Assembly: GCF_019207085.1 (NCBI RefSeq)
Contig: NZ_JAATOM010000028.1
Span: forward strand, 1 to 64,000
DNA length: 64,000 nucleotides
Origin: Variovorax sp. dw_308
Lineage (GTDB): Bacteria > Pseudomonadota > Gammaproteobacteria > Burkholderiales > Burkholderiaceae_C
Direction of reading: 5' to 3'
Part shown: in pieces, positions 41,126 to 50,189 of the stretch
How positions within the stretch are numbered: the first letter of the stretch is position 1
Layout of the letters: each line of letters opens with the position of its first letter
Program-made: the position numbers and the translations under genes
Notes under the pieces: model-generated
Told to the model about the DNA's origin: nothing
The model's input: the letters and a program-made list of their open reading frames with translations, nothing else
The model's database searches: none

Positions 41126-44100
41126 TTACGCAAACACATCCGACACATACCGCCCATGCTCGTGCTCCATGCGATCGGCCCAGGCGTTGGCCGTGGCGTC
41201 GTCGCACTTGGTCGCGCGCTGGTACATTTTCAGGAAGGTCTCCCGCACCGCCGGCGCCATGCGCTTGCCGTCGCCGCACACGTAGAACTGCGCGCCTTCG
41301 GTGAACAGGTTGCCGATCTCGATGCGGTCTTGCCACACGCGGTGCTGCACGAACATCACCTCGCCTTCGGGCTTGGCGGAGAACGCCGGCCGCATCTCCA
41401 CCACGCCCGCAGCCTCCCACTTGGCGAACTGGTCGCGGTAGAGATAGTCGACATCCGGATCGTCGACGCCGAAGAACAGCAGCGCCCGGCCCACCTCGCG
41501 GCCGGCGGCCTTCTGCGCGGCGCGCTCCTGCAGGAAGCCGCGGAATGGCGCGACGCCGGTGCCGGCGCAGACCATCACGACGGGGGTGCGCGGGTCCGTC
41601 GGCGGATGGAAGCCCGACTGCGATGGCCGCACCGCCACCGACAGCCGGTCGCCCGCCTGCAGCCGCGCAAGGTATGAAGAAGCGACGCCTTCGAAGCGGC
41701 CATGCCCCGACATCGCCGGCACGTCCAGCACGGCGATGGTCAGGCTGGCCTCCGCCTCGTTGGCCAGCGGCGACGAGGAGATCGAATACTGGCGCGGCCG
41801 CAGCGTCGGCAGCATGCCCAGGAAGCGCGCAAAGCCGATGTCGCAGGACTGGGCGCGTTCGAGCAGTTCCAGCAGGCTCACGCGCTTGGCCAGCACTTCG
41901 GCTTCATAGACGTCCTCGGCCGCGAGGCGTTCCAGTTCCTTGCGCTCGGGCGGGCATGGCGTGGCTTCCGCCAGTTGCGCGACCTGCGCGCGGGTGACCG
42001 GCTGGGCCAGTTCCACGTAGCCCGACAGCACCTCGTAAGCAGCCACCGGGTAGTCGCCCGGCAGCGAGGCGGCTGCGCCCGCCTGCCGGTGGATGACGAT
42101 CTGCGTGTCGCTGGCCAGGCCGAAGCGCTTGAGCGCGCGCGCGACGATGGCCTCGGGGTTGCGCGGCAGCACGGACAGGTAGTCGCCGGCCTTGTAGCGC
42201 ATGCCCTCGGGCAGCGCGATCTGCAGGTGGCGCTTGGAGCGCGCGCCCGCGTGGGCGATGTTCACCAGTTCGCGGTTCTCGACGATCACGCCCTGCTCGA
42301 GTTCGTGCAGTTGCAGCGCGCGCTCGCGTCCGGACGTAAGCACCTCCACGTCGAAGGTGGGCGTCGAGGCCTTCTCGGCGACGGCGCGGCCCAGGGCCTT
42401 GCCGACGTCGGCCCAGAGGGTCTCGTACCAGCTGTCGAAGGCGCCGAAGAAGTCGCCGCCCGCATCGGTCTCGCCGCGCGGACGCAGTTCCTTGCCGCCG
42501 GCCGCGGCAAAGGCTGCGTCGAGGCGCTTGGGGATGGCTTGATAGGTGCGCGCCCACTGGCGGTTTCCGCAGCCGAACACCGCGAAGCGCAGGCCAGCAA
42601 GCTCGCCCGCGCCGCGCGCCTCCAGCCAGGAGAGAAACTGCTTCGCGTTGTCCGGCGCCTGGCCCTCGTAGGAGGCGGAGACGACGATGACGGTCATGCC
42701 CGCGGCCAGCGTGTCCGCGTAGTCGTCCATCGGGGCCACGGTCGCGGCATAGCCTTGGCGCGGCGCGTCGGTGGCAATGCGCCGCGCGAACATCTCGCAG
42801 GATCCGGTGTTGCTGCCGTAGAGCACGACCAGGCGCGGCGCGTCGTCCTGCAACTGGACTTCCTCGGCCTGCTCGTTGACCAGGGCCTGCTTGACGCTCG
42901 GGATGGCGCTGCGCACCGCGAAGCCACCGGTGCCGCGGCGGCGCGCACGCATCAGCAGGTTGTGCGGCTTGATGGTGAGCGTCTCGGAGACTACGAGCTG
43001 GTACGAAGGGTCGTCGAGCACGATGTCGAAGCGCTGCAGCATCATCGAGACGACCATCTGCGCCTCCTGCATCGCGAAGGCCCTGCCGATGCAGGCGCGC
43101 ACACCGTTGCCAAAGGGCTTCCAGGCGTTCGGCGGCAGCTTCTCGGCCTCGCTGGGCTCGAAGCGCTCGGGCCGGAACTCCTCGGCGTCGTCGCCCCAGA
43201 CCGCCGGATCGCGGTGCAGCGACGGCGCCAGCACCAGCGCCGTGTCCTGGGCGCTGAGCGGGTACTTGCCGCCGATCATGGTGTCCTGGATCGGCTTGAC
43301 CGAGAACGCGGGCGCGGTGGGCCACAGGCGCAGCGACTCCATGAGGATCTGCTCGATGTAGCGCAGCTTCGCCAGGTCCTCGACGCGCGGCAGGTTGTCG
43401 CCGAGCACCTCGTCGACGATGGCCTGCGCCTTCAGCATCACGCGCGGGTTGGTCATCAGCAACTGGCAGGTGAAGGACAGCAGCCCGCTGGTGGTCTCGT
43501 GGCCGGCGATCAGGAAGGTGACCAGCTGGAAGCGGATGTTCTCGTCGGACAGCTTCTCGCCCGTGACCGGATCGACGCCGTTCATCATGACGTTGAGCAG
43601 GTCCTTCTTCTCCAGGCCCTTGGGGTCGGCGCGCCGCTCGATGATGAGCTGGCCGGCGATGCGGGCCAGCAGCTTCTGGTCCGCCTCGTAGCGGCGCCGC
43701 GTGCCGACCATCAGGTCGGAGACGACGCCGGGGCGCCGCCCGCGCTGTCCCGCCTCCTCGAGCGCGGAGCCCATCGCCGCGACGAAGGGATGCATCTCGT
43801 TCTGGTAGAAGCTGTTGAAGCGCACGTCGAACGCGCACAGCGCGATGGTGTCGAGCGCGAGGCGGGTCATGTTGTCCGTCACGTCGATGACGCCCGACGG
43901 CCCGAAGCGCTCCCACTTGACGAACATCTGGTCGGCGATGTCCACCATGCGGTCGAACATCGAGCGCACCCCGATCGGGCCGAAGGCCGGCATCAGCAAC
44001 CGATGCGCCTTGGCCCAGTTGGGCTCGCTGTTGTAGGCGGTGAAGAGGCCGTCGCCGGCGAAGTCGCGGATGTGCTTGAGCGGCCCGCTGATGCGCTTCA

Positions 44101-44320
44101 CGAAGCGGGACTCGTCGCAGAGCTCATCCACCAGTGCCTGCGAGCTGACGACATGCACGTCCTTGCCCGCCAGGGTGAGCTTGTAGATGCCGCCGTATTC
44201 CCGGGCCAGTCGCATCATGCTCTGGATGGGCGCCTTGGAGTCGAGTTCGCCGATGTTGCCCAGCAAGAGCTTCATCGGCGGTTGCGGAACGACGGATTGG
44301 CCAGGGCGCTTGCTCTTCAT
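41126..44320 (-). CDS. Self-sufficient cytochrome P450-reductase fusion (CYP102/BM3-like)
   Basis: A 1064-aa fusion of heme and reductase parts, close to the 1048 aa of P450 BM3. The P450 part (1-460) has AGHETT in helix I (272-277), ESLR (328-331), the heme loop FGNGVRACIG with Cys410, and GDGLF where Phe93 matches BM3 Phe87. The FMN domain begins at YGSNTGS (501-507). The FAD/NADPH part has RQYSISSSP, 'GTGVAPFRGFLQER' and the final 'YVCGDGKRMA'. BM3-type enzymes hydroxylate fatty acids and some aromatics with NADPH and O2. ATG 44320 has a GGAGACTTTCA leader; the frame is open further upstream only by composition. It is the last gene of the operon. Confidence 0.93.
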   Translation of the reverse strand: MKSKRPGQSVVPQPPMKLLLGNIGELDSKAPIQSMMRLAREYGGIYKLTLAGKDVHVVSSQALVDELCDESRFVKRISGPLKHIRDFAGDGLFTAYNSEPNWAKAHRLLMPAFGPIGVRSMFDRMVDIADQMFVKWERFGPSGVIDVTDNMTRLALDTIALCAFDVRFNSFYQNEMHPFVAAMGSALEEAGQRGRRPGVVSDLMVGTRRRYEADQKLLARIAGQLIIERRADPKGLEKKDLLNVMMNGVDPVTGEKLSDENIRFQLVTFLIAGHETTSGLLSFTCQLLMTNPRVMLKAQAIVDEVLGDNLPRVEDLAKLRYIEQILMESLRLWPTAPAFSVKPIQDTMIGGKYPLSAQDTALVLAPSLHRDPAVWGDDAEEFRPERFEPSEAEKLPPNAWKPFGNGVRACIGRAFAMQEAQMVVSMMLQRFDIVLDDPSYQLVVSETLTIKPHNLLMRARRRGTGGFAVRSAIPSVKQALVNEQAEEVQLQDDAPRLVVLYGSNTGSCEMFARRIATDAPRQGYAATVAPMDDYADTLAAGMTVIVVSASYEGQAPDNAKQFLSWLEARGAGELAGLRFAVFGCGNRQWARTYQAIPKRLDAAFAAAGGKELRPRGETDAGGDFFGAFDSWYETLWADVGKALGRAVAEKASTPTFDVEVLTSGRERALQLHELEQGVIVENRELVNIAHAGARSKRHLQIALPEGMRYKAGDYLSVLPRNPEAIVARALKRFGLASDTQIVIHRQAGAAASLPGDYPVAAYEVLSGYVELAQPVTRAQVAQLAEATPCPPERKELERLAAEDVYEAEVLAKRVSLLELLERAQSCDIGFARFLGMLPTLRPRQYSISSSPLANEAEASLTIAVLDVPAMSGHGRFEGVASSYLARLQAGDRLSVAVRPSQSGFHPPTDPRTPVVMVCAGTGVAPFRGFLQERAAQKAAGREVGRALLFFGVDDPDVDYLYRDQFAKWEAAGVVEMRPAFSAKPEGEVMFVQHRVWQDRIEIGNLFTEGAQFYVCGDGKRMAPAVRETFLKMYQRATKCDDATANAWADRMEHEHGRYVSDVFA

Positions 44321-44382
44321 TGAAAGTCTCCGTGGATGTGAGCGGGGCCAAATCATGCACCAACGGGGACGTGCCGGGTGTC

Positions 44383-45675
44383 TCAGGCGGGCGTGACGCG
44401 CATGCCTGGAAGTTCCGCGTTGCTCCGCTCGCGCAGCCAGAGCACCAACCCGCACACGAACACCACGAGTTGCGTGCCGATCAGCAACGAGAAGCCCGCG
44501 AAGAAGCCGGAACCCGCCGTCGCGCCCGCGCCGCTGGACATCGCGCTGATCACGCCCCCCATGAGCGCCGGCATGAACCCGGCCACCAGGCTGCCGGTGC
44601 CGTTCACCACGCCGAAGGCGCTGGCCACATGCTCGGGCCGCGCGCAGTATTGCACCGTGCTGGGAATCGCCGGGCTCATCAGGCCCCAGCAGAAGTTGGC
44701 CGCGATCAGGCTGTAGGCTGCGGTGTAGGGGTCGTGCACGTTGATCGCGAGCAGCACCGACAGCGCCACGCCCGCGCTCGCCGCCATGAAGATGAACGGA
44801 ACGTGCCGGCGCTCGATCCTGTCGATGACCACGCCGCCGAGCAGCACCGCGAGCACCGTCGCATATTGCGGCAGCGAGGCCAGCCAGCCCATCTCCTTGA
44901 GCGAGAAGCCGCGCGCCTCCTTCAGGTAGGTCGGCAGCCAGTTGCTGCTGCCCCAGAGGTAGGCCAGCGCCGCCGCCGTCAGCACGGTGATGAGGACCAG
45001 GTAGCGGGTGTGCAACGCGCCCTTCACGATCTCGCCGACTTGAGTGAGTGCCGCGCCAATCGACTCGGGCTTCTTCAGGGCCGCGTAGCTGGCCGGCATG
45101 TGCACGAACGCCAGCACCAGCGGAATGCCGACCGCAATGTTGATCAGGCCAAGCACATAGAAGGACGTCTCCCAGTGGTAGCTCGCGAGCAGGTAGCCGA
45201 TGAACGGATAGCCGATCGCCAGGCCGAGCCCGGTGCCCATGTTGACCAAGGAATTCGGCTTGCCGTTCTCGCGGCTTTCGAAGTGGGCCTTGATGTACGA
45301 CGAAGCCAGCGAGAACAGCGGGCCTTCGGACACGCCCAGCAGGATGCGCGAAGCCAGCACCAGCCCGTAGCCGTCGAACCATGGCGTCATGAAGGTGACG
45401 ACGCCCCAGAGGACGAGCCCATACATCAGGCTCTTGCGCACGCCGAACAGCGCCGCGCAGAACGGCGTCAGCACGAAGGCCGACACGCCGTAGCCGGCCA
45501 TGAAGGCGGTGGCCAGCAGGCCCTGCCTCACCCGGTCCGCCCGCTCGATGCCGATGTGCGCCAGGAAGCCTGGATCGGTGATCAGCACCGCGATGTTGAT
45601 CCGGTCGATGTAGGAAATGGCGACGATCACGAACAGCGTGATGACGCCATACCAGCGGTATGTCTTGGCTTGCAT
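44383..45675 (-). CDS. MFS transporter, anion:cation symporter type
   Basis: A 430-aa twelve-helix transporter. Near the start 'ISYIDRINIAVL' is the typical ACS-family motif (as in hexuronate and aromatic acid carriers), followed by 'SRILLGVSEGPLFSLASSYI' and, in the second half, 'SSNWLPTYLKEARGFSLKEMG'. It should import an organic acid anion with protons. ATG 45675 is preceded by AAAGGACC. It lies 23 bases after the porin gene and 62 before the P450. Confidence 0.9.
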   Translation of the reverse strand: MQAKTYRWYGVITLFVIVAISYIDRINIAVLITDPGFLAHIGIERADRVRQGLLATAFMAGYGVSAFVLTPFCAALFGVRKSLMYGLVLWGVVTFMTPWFDGYGLVLASRILLGVSEGPLFSLASSYIKAHFESRENGKPNSLVNMGTGLGLAIGYPFIGYLLASYHWETSFYVLGLINIAVGIPLVLAFVHMPASYAALKKPESIGAALTQVGEIVKGALHTRYLVLITVLTAAALAYLWGSSNWLPTYLKEARGFSLKEMGWLASLPQYATVLAVLLGGVVIDRIERRHVPFIFMAASAGVALSVLLAINVHDPYTAAYSLIAANFCWGLMSPAIPSTVQYCARPEHVASAFGVVNGTGSLVAGFMPALMGGVISAMSSGAGATAGSGFFAGFSLLIGTQLVVFVCGLVLWLRERSNAELPGMRVTPA

Positions 45676-45698
45676 GGACGTGGTCCTTTGAATGGAGA

Positions 45699-46820
45699 CT
45701 AGAAGGCGACGCGCATCCCGGCTTCGCCGCCGGTCGACGCGTGGTTTGGCGAAGTCGAGGCACCGGCCAAAGCCTGGCTGGCGCCGTCGCTGTTGGTCAG
45801 CCGTGCCACGGTGGCGTAGACGGCGGTGCGCTTCGAGAAGTTGTAGGCGTAGCCGAGCGCGAGCTTGGATGAGGTCGGGTCCGGCACGTTGCCCACCGGC
45901 TTGCGCACGTAGCGCGCATAGGAGGCCTTGATCTCGCCCGGGCCCACCGGCAGGATGAAGCCGACCAGCGCGCCCTTGCCGTCGACGGCACCCAGCGACT
46001 CGACGTAGTACTCGCCCATGACGCGCAAGCCCAGCAGTTGCTCGAAGGTCCAGGAGGCGCCCAGGTTCGAGACGCGCAGGTCGCCCGTCGCGTAGGTCGT
46101 GAGGCCCGTGGCAATGGACACATGGAAAGGCCCGGACTGGTAGCCCAGCCGGACGCCGCCGTACCTGCCGTCGTTCTGGTTGGGCACCGGGATGGCGCCG
46201 GGCGTCGCGGGGGGCAGCGTCGAGTTCGAGATGTTCTCGCCCATCGCGTACATCACGCTGCCATAGAAGCCGCCGAGGTTCGGCGGGAGGAAATAGCCGA
46301 CGCTGTTCGACGCGCGGGTGCCGGTGGGCGCCGTCAACCCACCCAGGCCCGAGAAGTAGAGCTGGTTCGCGCCGATGCCGCTGCCGGTGCCGAAGGGGTC
46401 GAAGATCGCGGTGTTCCAGAAGGTCGGCGTGTAGTCGCGGCCCAGCCGCAGTTCGCCCAGGGTGCTGCTGGTGAGGCTGACCGTCGAGCGGCGGTTGAAG
46501 GTCAGCGTGCCCAGGCCGGCGGTGCCGTTCAGCTGGTTGTTGGTGTTGCCCGGGAAGCCGGTGCCCGTATCGTTCTGCAGCCCTTCCTCCAGCCAGAAGC
46601 CTGCCGACAGCCCGCCGCCGAGGTCTTCGTTGCCGCGAAAACCCAGCCGGCTGAACGAGTTGGCACTGTTCGTCAGCTGCCACTTGCTCGTGGAAGCCGG
46701 GCCCGATCCGGTGGTGTAGGTGACAGCCGCATCGACCACGCCGAACAGCGTCACGCTCGATTGCGCGCAAACGACGGACGTGACAAGGCATGCGGCCGCA
46801 GCCACAGAAATTCTCTTCAT
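45699..46820 (-). CDS. Outer-membrane porin (Omp32/Gram-negative porin family)
   Basis: A 373-aa porin with a signal peptide cut after VVCA (about 19). 'QSSVTLFGVVDAAVTY', 'SRLGFRGNEDLGGGLSAGFWLE', 'LGELRLGRDYTP' and the C-terminal Phe (GMRVAF) are the family marks. The position inside a catabolic operon suggests a substrate-specific outer-membrane channel that works with the MFS and TctC proteins. Confidence 0.92.
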   Translation of the reverse strand: MKRISVAAAACLVTSVVCAQSSVTLFGVVDAAVTYTTGSGPASTSKWQLTNSANSFSRLGFRGNEDLGGGLSAGFWLEEGLQNDTGTGFPGNTNNQLNGTAGLGTLTFNRRSTVSLTSSTLGELRLGRDYTPTFWNTAIFDPFGTGSGIGANQLYFSGLGGLTAPTGTRASNSVGYFLPPNLGGFYGSVMYAMGENISNSTLPPATPGAIPVPNQNDGRYGGVRLGYQSGPFHVSIATGLTTYATGDLRVSNLGASWTFEQLLGLRVMGEYYVESLGAVDGKGALVGFILPVGPGEIKASYARYVRKPVGNVPDPTSSKLALGYAYNFSKRTAVYATVARLTNSDGASQALAGASTSPNHASTGGEAGMRVAF

Positions 46821-46854
46821 GGGTTCTTTCAGTCTTCGGGAGTTCGCGCTGGCG

Positions 46855-47823
46855 TCAGATGTCGAGGACCAATGGCCCGCGCTGGCATCGCGACACGCAG
46901 ATCATCATGGTCTTGTTGGCCGCGCGTTCGGCCTTGGTGAGGATGCCGTCGTGGTGGTCGACCTCGCCCGACAGCACCTTGGTCTCGCAGGCGCCGCACA
47001 CGCCTTCCTTGCAGCTGTGGTCGGGGTTGAGGCCGGCGTCGATCAGGCTGTCGAGGATCGACTTGCCCGGCGGCACCTCGACGCTCTTCTTGCTCTTCGC
47101 GCACTCGACCACGTAGCTTTGCGTGGCGCTCGGCGTCTCCACGTGCACGGCGGCGAAGCGCTCGATGTGCGCGTTGGAATAGCCGAGCTTCTCGCAGGTC
47201 TTCTCGAAGTTGTCGAGCATCGGCGTGGGGCCGCAGCAGTAGAAGTGGCTGTCGGCGCCCTTGTCGGCCAGCAGCGCGGCGAGGTCGGGCGGCGCGCCCT
47301 TTTCCTCGTCGAAGTGCCAGGTCAGCTTGACGGACTTCTCCGCCGCGAGCGCCGCGATCGATTCGCAGAACGCCGCTTCCTTGCGGGCACGCGCGCAGTA
47401 GATCAGCTCCACAGGACGGCCGGTCGCGACCAGGCGTTGCAGCATGCACCAGATCGGCGTCACGCCGATGCCGCCGGACACGAGCACCGATCGCCCCGCA
47501 TCCTCCTGCAGCTTGAAGTTGTTGCGCGGCACCGAGATCGGCAGCGTCGTGCCCACGCGCAGTTGCTGGTGCACGTAGCGCGAGCCGCCGCGGCTCTTGC
47601 GGTCGTTGAGCACGCCGACGACATAGCGCTGGCGGTCGGTCGACGGGTTGCACAGCGAATAGCTGCGTACCAGTCCGTTGGGCAGGTGCAGGTCGATGTG
47701 CGAGCCGGCCTCGAAGGCGGGGAAGTCCACATCCGGCGCAGCCGGGCGGAACTCGACACTGACGATGCCGTCTGCCTCGTAGCGCATCGTGTGCACCAGT
47801 GCGTTCAGCGTGGGGGATGACAT
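46855..47823 (-). CDS. Rieske oxygenase reductase (phthalate dioxygenase reductase/VanB type)
   Basis: A 322-aa reductase in the order FMN/NAD module then plant-type ferredoxin. 'RSYSLCNPS' binds the flavin, 'LVSGGIGVTPIWCML' and 'HFYCCGPTPML' the nucleotide, and the 2Fe-2S motif CKEGVCGAC with a distal Cys in 'MMICVSRC' lies in the last 60 residues. It passes electrons from NAD(P)H to the Rieske oxygenase encoded just upstream (35 bases). ATG 47823 is the first plausible start at the domain edge. Confidence 0.93.
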   Translation of the reverse strand: MSSPTLNALVHTMRYEADGIVSVEFRPAAPDVDFPAFEAGSHIDLHLPNGLVRSYSLCNPSTDRQRYVVGVLNDRKSRGGSRYVHQQLRVGTTLPISVPRNNFKLQEDAGRSVLVSGGIGVTPIWCMLQRLVATGRPVELIYCARARKEAAFCESIAALAAEKSVKLTWHFDEEKGAPPDLAALLADKGADSHFYCCGPTPMLDNFEKTCEKLGYSNAHIERFAAVHVETPSATQSYVVECAKSKKSVEVPPGKSILDSLIDAGLNPDHSCKEGVCGACETKVLSGEVDHHDGILTKAERAANKTMMICVSRCQRGPLVLDI

Positions 47824-47858
47824 GGCGGAAGACCTCTCTACGGTTCGCGTGCGTGACG

Positions 47859-48896
47859 TCAGGCGGTGGCCAGCGCCGGCTCCGTCGCTTGCAACTGTTG
47901 CGTGGCCAGGCCGCGCAGGTGGCGGCGCAGGCGCACCACGCCCAGGTCGTGCTGGTAGAGCTGCTCGTGCTGGTTGGCATCGGGCTCCATGTTCTCGATC
48001 AGCACGCGATCCTGCTCGAGCACATGCCAGTGGCGCGCCTCGAGGCGGTTCTTGTAGAGGAAGCGCCAGGTGTCGCGCTGCCAGCCGGCGGGCAGCTTGC
48101 GCACGCGCCAATGGAAGGCGCACGAGAGCGTCGGCGAGATCGGCGTGTAGCTGCCGACGATGATGAAGTTGCCGCCAGGCCCGCCGGTCTTCGGATACGG
48201 GATCTCCAGGCGCATCCAGTGCGTGCCGGTGTCGGCCCATTCGGTCCAGTCGAAGTTGACGTTGCGCTGGCCTTCCTTCTCGAACACGAAGCCGGTGTCG
48301 GTCGCGCGGATGCCGAACTTGGCCGTCGAATCGCCCTCGGCCATCGAGTGCGACTGCTTGTGCAGGAAGGTGCCGTGCATCGGGTCCATCACGTTGTCGA
48401 GCACGTAGCGGTAGTCGCCCTTCCACTCGGCATAGCAGAGGAAGCCGGAGTATTCGGCGTCGTCGGTGAGCTGCTCGGGCAGCACCAGCGGCGGCGGCGT
48501 GTCAACCGACTCCTTCGAGTTGTAGAGCCACACCGCGCCGGCCTTTTCCTCGACGTGGAAGAAGCGCGTGGCCTGCGCGCCTTCGAGCTTGCAGCCCGGG
48601 CTGCCGGGCACGCGCGTGACGACGCCGTCGCAGCGCACTTCGACGCCGTGGTACGGGCACGAGAGGCGGTCGCCGAGGATCACGCCTTGCGACAGCGGCG
48701 CACCGCGGTGCGGGCAGCGGTCTTCGAGCGCATGCAGCTTGCCGCTGTGGTCGCGCCAGAAGGCGAACTTGCGGCCGAGCCGGCGCAGCGAGACGGGCGA
48801 CTCCTTGATGAAGCCCGACGGGCAGATGGGGTACCAGAGGTCTTTCAGGCCGATCTCGAGCAGCTGGTCGACCGGGTTGTCGTGGGGGGTGGTCAT
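47859..48896 (-). CDS. Rieske non-heme iron oxygenase, catalytic subunit
   Basis: A 345-aa ring-hydroxylating or O-demethylating oxygenase of the VanA/phthalate-dioxygenase group. The Rieske 2Fe-2S centre is CPHRGAPLSQG...CPYHG (about 64-86). The mononuclear iron site is DNVMDPMHGTFLH, with two His, and a later acidic ligand. It lacks a beta subunit, which fits two-component systems. Substrates of this group carry a carboxylate or methoxy group. ATG 48896 is chosen because it gives the usual N-terminal length; the gene is 13 bases after the small HTH gene. Confidence 0.92.
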   Translation of the reverse strand: MTTPHDNPVDQLLEIGLKDLWYPICPSGFIKESPVSLRRLGRKFAFWRDHSGKLHALEDRCPHRGAPLSQGVILGDRLSCPYHGVEVRCDGVVTRVPGSPGCKLEGAQATRFFHVEEKAGAVWLYNSKESVDTPPPLVLPEQLTDDAEYSGFLCYAEWKGDYRYVLDNVMDPMHGTFLHKQSHSMAEGDSTAKFGIRATDTGFVFEKEGQRNVNFDWTEWADTGTHWMRLEIPYPKTGGPGGNFIIVGSYTPISPTLSCAFHWRVRKLPAGWQRDTWRFLYKNRLEARHWHVLEQDRVLIENMEPDANQHEQLYQHDLGVVRLRRHLRGLATQQLQATEPALATA

Positions 48897-48909
48897 GGTC
48901 TGGTTCCTC

Positions 48910-49128
48910 TCAGGCGCCGAGCAGGGCGATTTCTTCGCGGTAGATGGCTTCGGTCCACTGCTTGCCGCTGGGGCTCGCGAGGCCGCTGTCGTTGAGTCGC
49001 TCGACCAGGCCGGGCAGGTCGTGCACACCTGCGGCAAAGGCACGCTCGATCGCGTCGCCCAGCAGGTCTTCGTAGGTGGTGGGGGCGCGGGTGCGCGCCT
49101 GGTGGGGATCGAGATAACGGTCAGTCAT
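48910..49128 (-). CDS. Small recombinase-like HTH protein, 72 aa
   Basis: A 72-aa protein 'YLDPHQARTRAPTTYEDLLGDAIERAF' with a C-terminal helix-turn-helix-like part ('LVERLNDSGLASPSGKQWTEAIYREEIALLG') resembling the DNA-binding domain of serine recombinases ('LNxxGxxTxxGxxWt...V.xIL'). Such genes often accompany Rieske oxygenases; their role is not known. ATG 49128 follows GGAGCGAACC. Confidence 0.7.
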   Translation of the reverse strand: MTDRYLDPHQARTRAPTTYEDLLGDAIERAFAAGVHDLPGLVERLNDSGLASPSGKQWTEAIYREEIALLGA

Positions 49129-49188
49129 GGTTCGCTCCGTGGGGGTGTGAATTCGATGGACTTGCATGTCTTGTCTCCTGTGTGGGGG

Positions 49189-50178
49189 TTATTCGGCGAC
49201 GATGTTTCGCGACTTGACGATCCCGGCCCATACGGCCGTTTCCTCGCGCATCGCCTTGGCGAACTCGGCCGGCTTCATGGTGGCTTCGGTCATGCCCTGG
49301 GCCTTCAGGCGCTCGGCCACGTCGGGCTGGGCAAGGATGTCGGCGGCGTCCTTTGCAAGTTGCTCGACCACGGCGGGCGGGGTGCCTGCCGGTGCGAGCA
49401 GTCCATACCAGGACGTCACGTTGACGCCCTGGATGCCCTGCTCGGCCAGCGTCGGGATCTCCGGCGCCACCGGGCTGCGCTTCGCCTCGGTCACGCCCAG
49501 CGCCACCAGCTTGCCGCTCTTGATGAAGGGCAGCGTGGCCGGCAGGTTGCTGAACATCAGCGGCACGACGCCGCCAAGCACGTCGTTGAGCGCGGGGGCC
49601 GTGCCTTTGTAGGGCACATGCAGCAAGTCGACGCCGGCCTGCTGCTTGAACAGTTCGCCCGCCAGGTGCAGGCCGCTGCCGACGCCGGGCGACGCGTACG
49701 ACAAGGTGCCGGGCCTGGCCTTGGCCATCGCCACCAGTTCCTTCGCGCTCTTGATGCCGGACGCGGGCGATGCCACCAGCACGTTCGGAGCCTTGGCCAG
49801 CATGGTGATGGGGGCGAAATCCTTCTCGATGTTGAACGGGAAGTTCGGCATCAGCGTCGGGTTGATCGTGAGGTTGCCGGCCGGCACCACGAGCAGCGTG
49901 TGGCCGTCGGCCTTGGCGCGCTTGACCTTCTCGATGCCGATGTTGCCGGCAGCACCGGCGAGGTTTTCGACCACGACCGGCTGGCCATGGCGCTTGGCGA
50001 GGCCGTCGGACAGGATGCGGGCCAGCGTATCGACCGGGCCGCCGGGCGGGAACGGCGAGACGATGGTGAAGCGATCGGAGGCCAGCTGCTTCTGCGCTTC
50101 GGTCGTCTGCGCATGGACGGGAGCCACGACGGCGAAGGCGAACAGCGTGGTCGCGAGGACTTTGAAGGTGTGTTGCAT
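49189..50178 (-). CDS. TctC/Bug-type periplasmic solute-binding protein
   Basis: A 329-aa periplasmic protein with a signal peptide ending in VHA-Q (about 23). 'FTIVSPFPPGGPVDTLARIL', 'VENLAGAAGNIGIEKVKRAKADGHTLL' and 'DLLHVPYKGTAPALNDVLGG' are the Bug/TctC motifs. These proteins bind carboxylates or aromatic acids. No TctA/TctB membrane genes are present, so it is an orphan receptor; it may serve the MFS or signal. Confidence 0.93.
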   Translation of the reverse strand: MQHTFKVLATTLFAFAVVAPVHAQTTEAQKQLASDRFTIVSPFPPGGPVDTLARILSDGLAKRHGQPVVVENLAGAAGNIGIEKVKRAKADGHTLLVVPAGNLTINPTLMPNFPFNIEKDFAPITMLAKAPNVLVASPASGIKSAKELVAMAKARPGTLSYASPGVGSGLHLAGELFKQQAGVDLLHVPYKGTAPALNDVLGGVVPLMFSNLPATLPFIKSGKLVALGVTEAKRSPVAPEIPTLAEQGIQGVNVTSWYGLLAPAGTPPAVVEQLAKDAADILAQPDVAERLKAQGMTEATMKPAEFAKAMREETAVWAGIVKSRNIVAE

Positions 50179-50189
50179 GGTCGGGTCCC

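Noticed and set aside
44321..45763. P450 frame extended upstream through the MFS gene
   Set aside because: The same frame stays open for 481 codons before ATG 44320, but the MFS protein in another frame is clearly real and a good ribosome-binding site precedes 44320.
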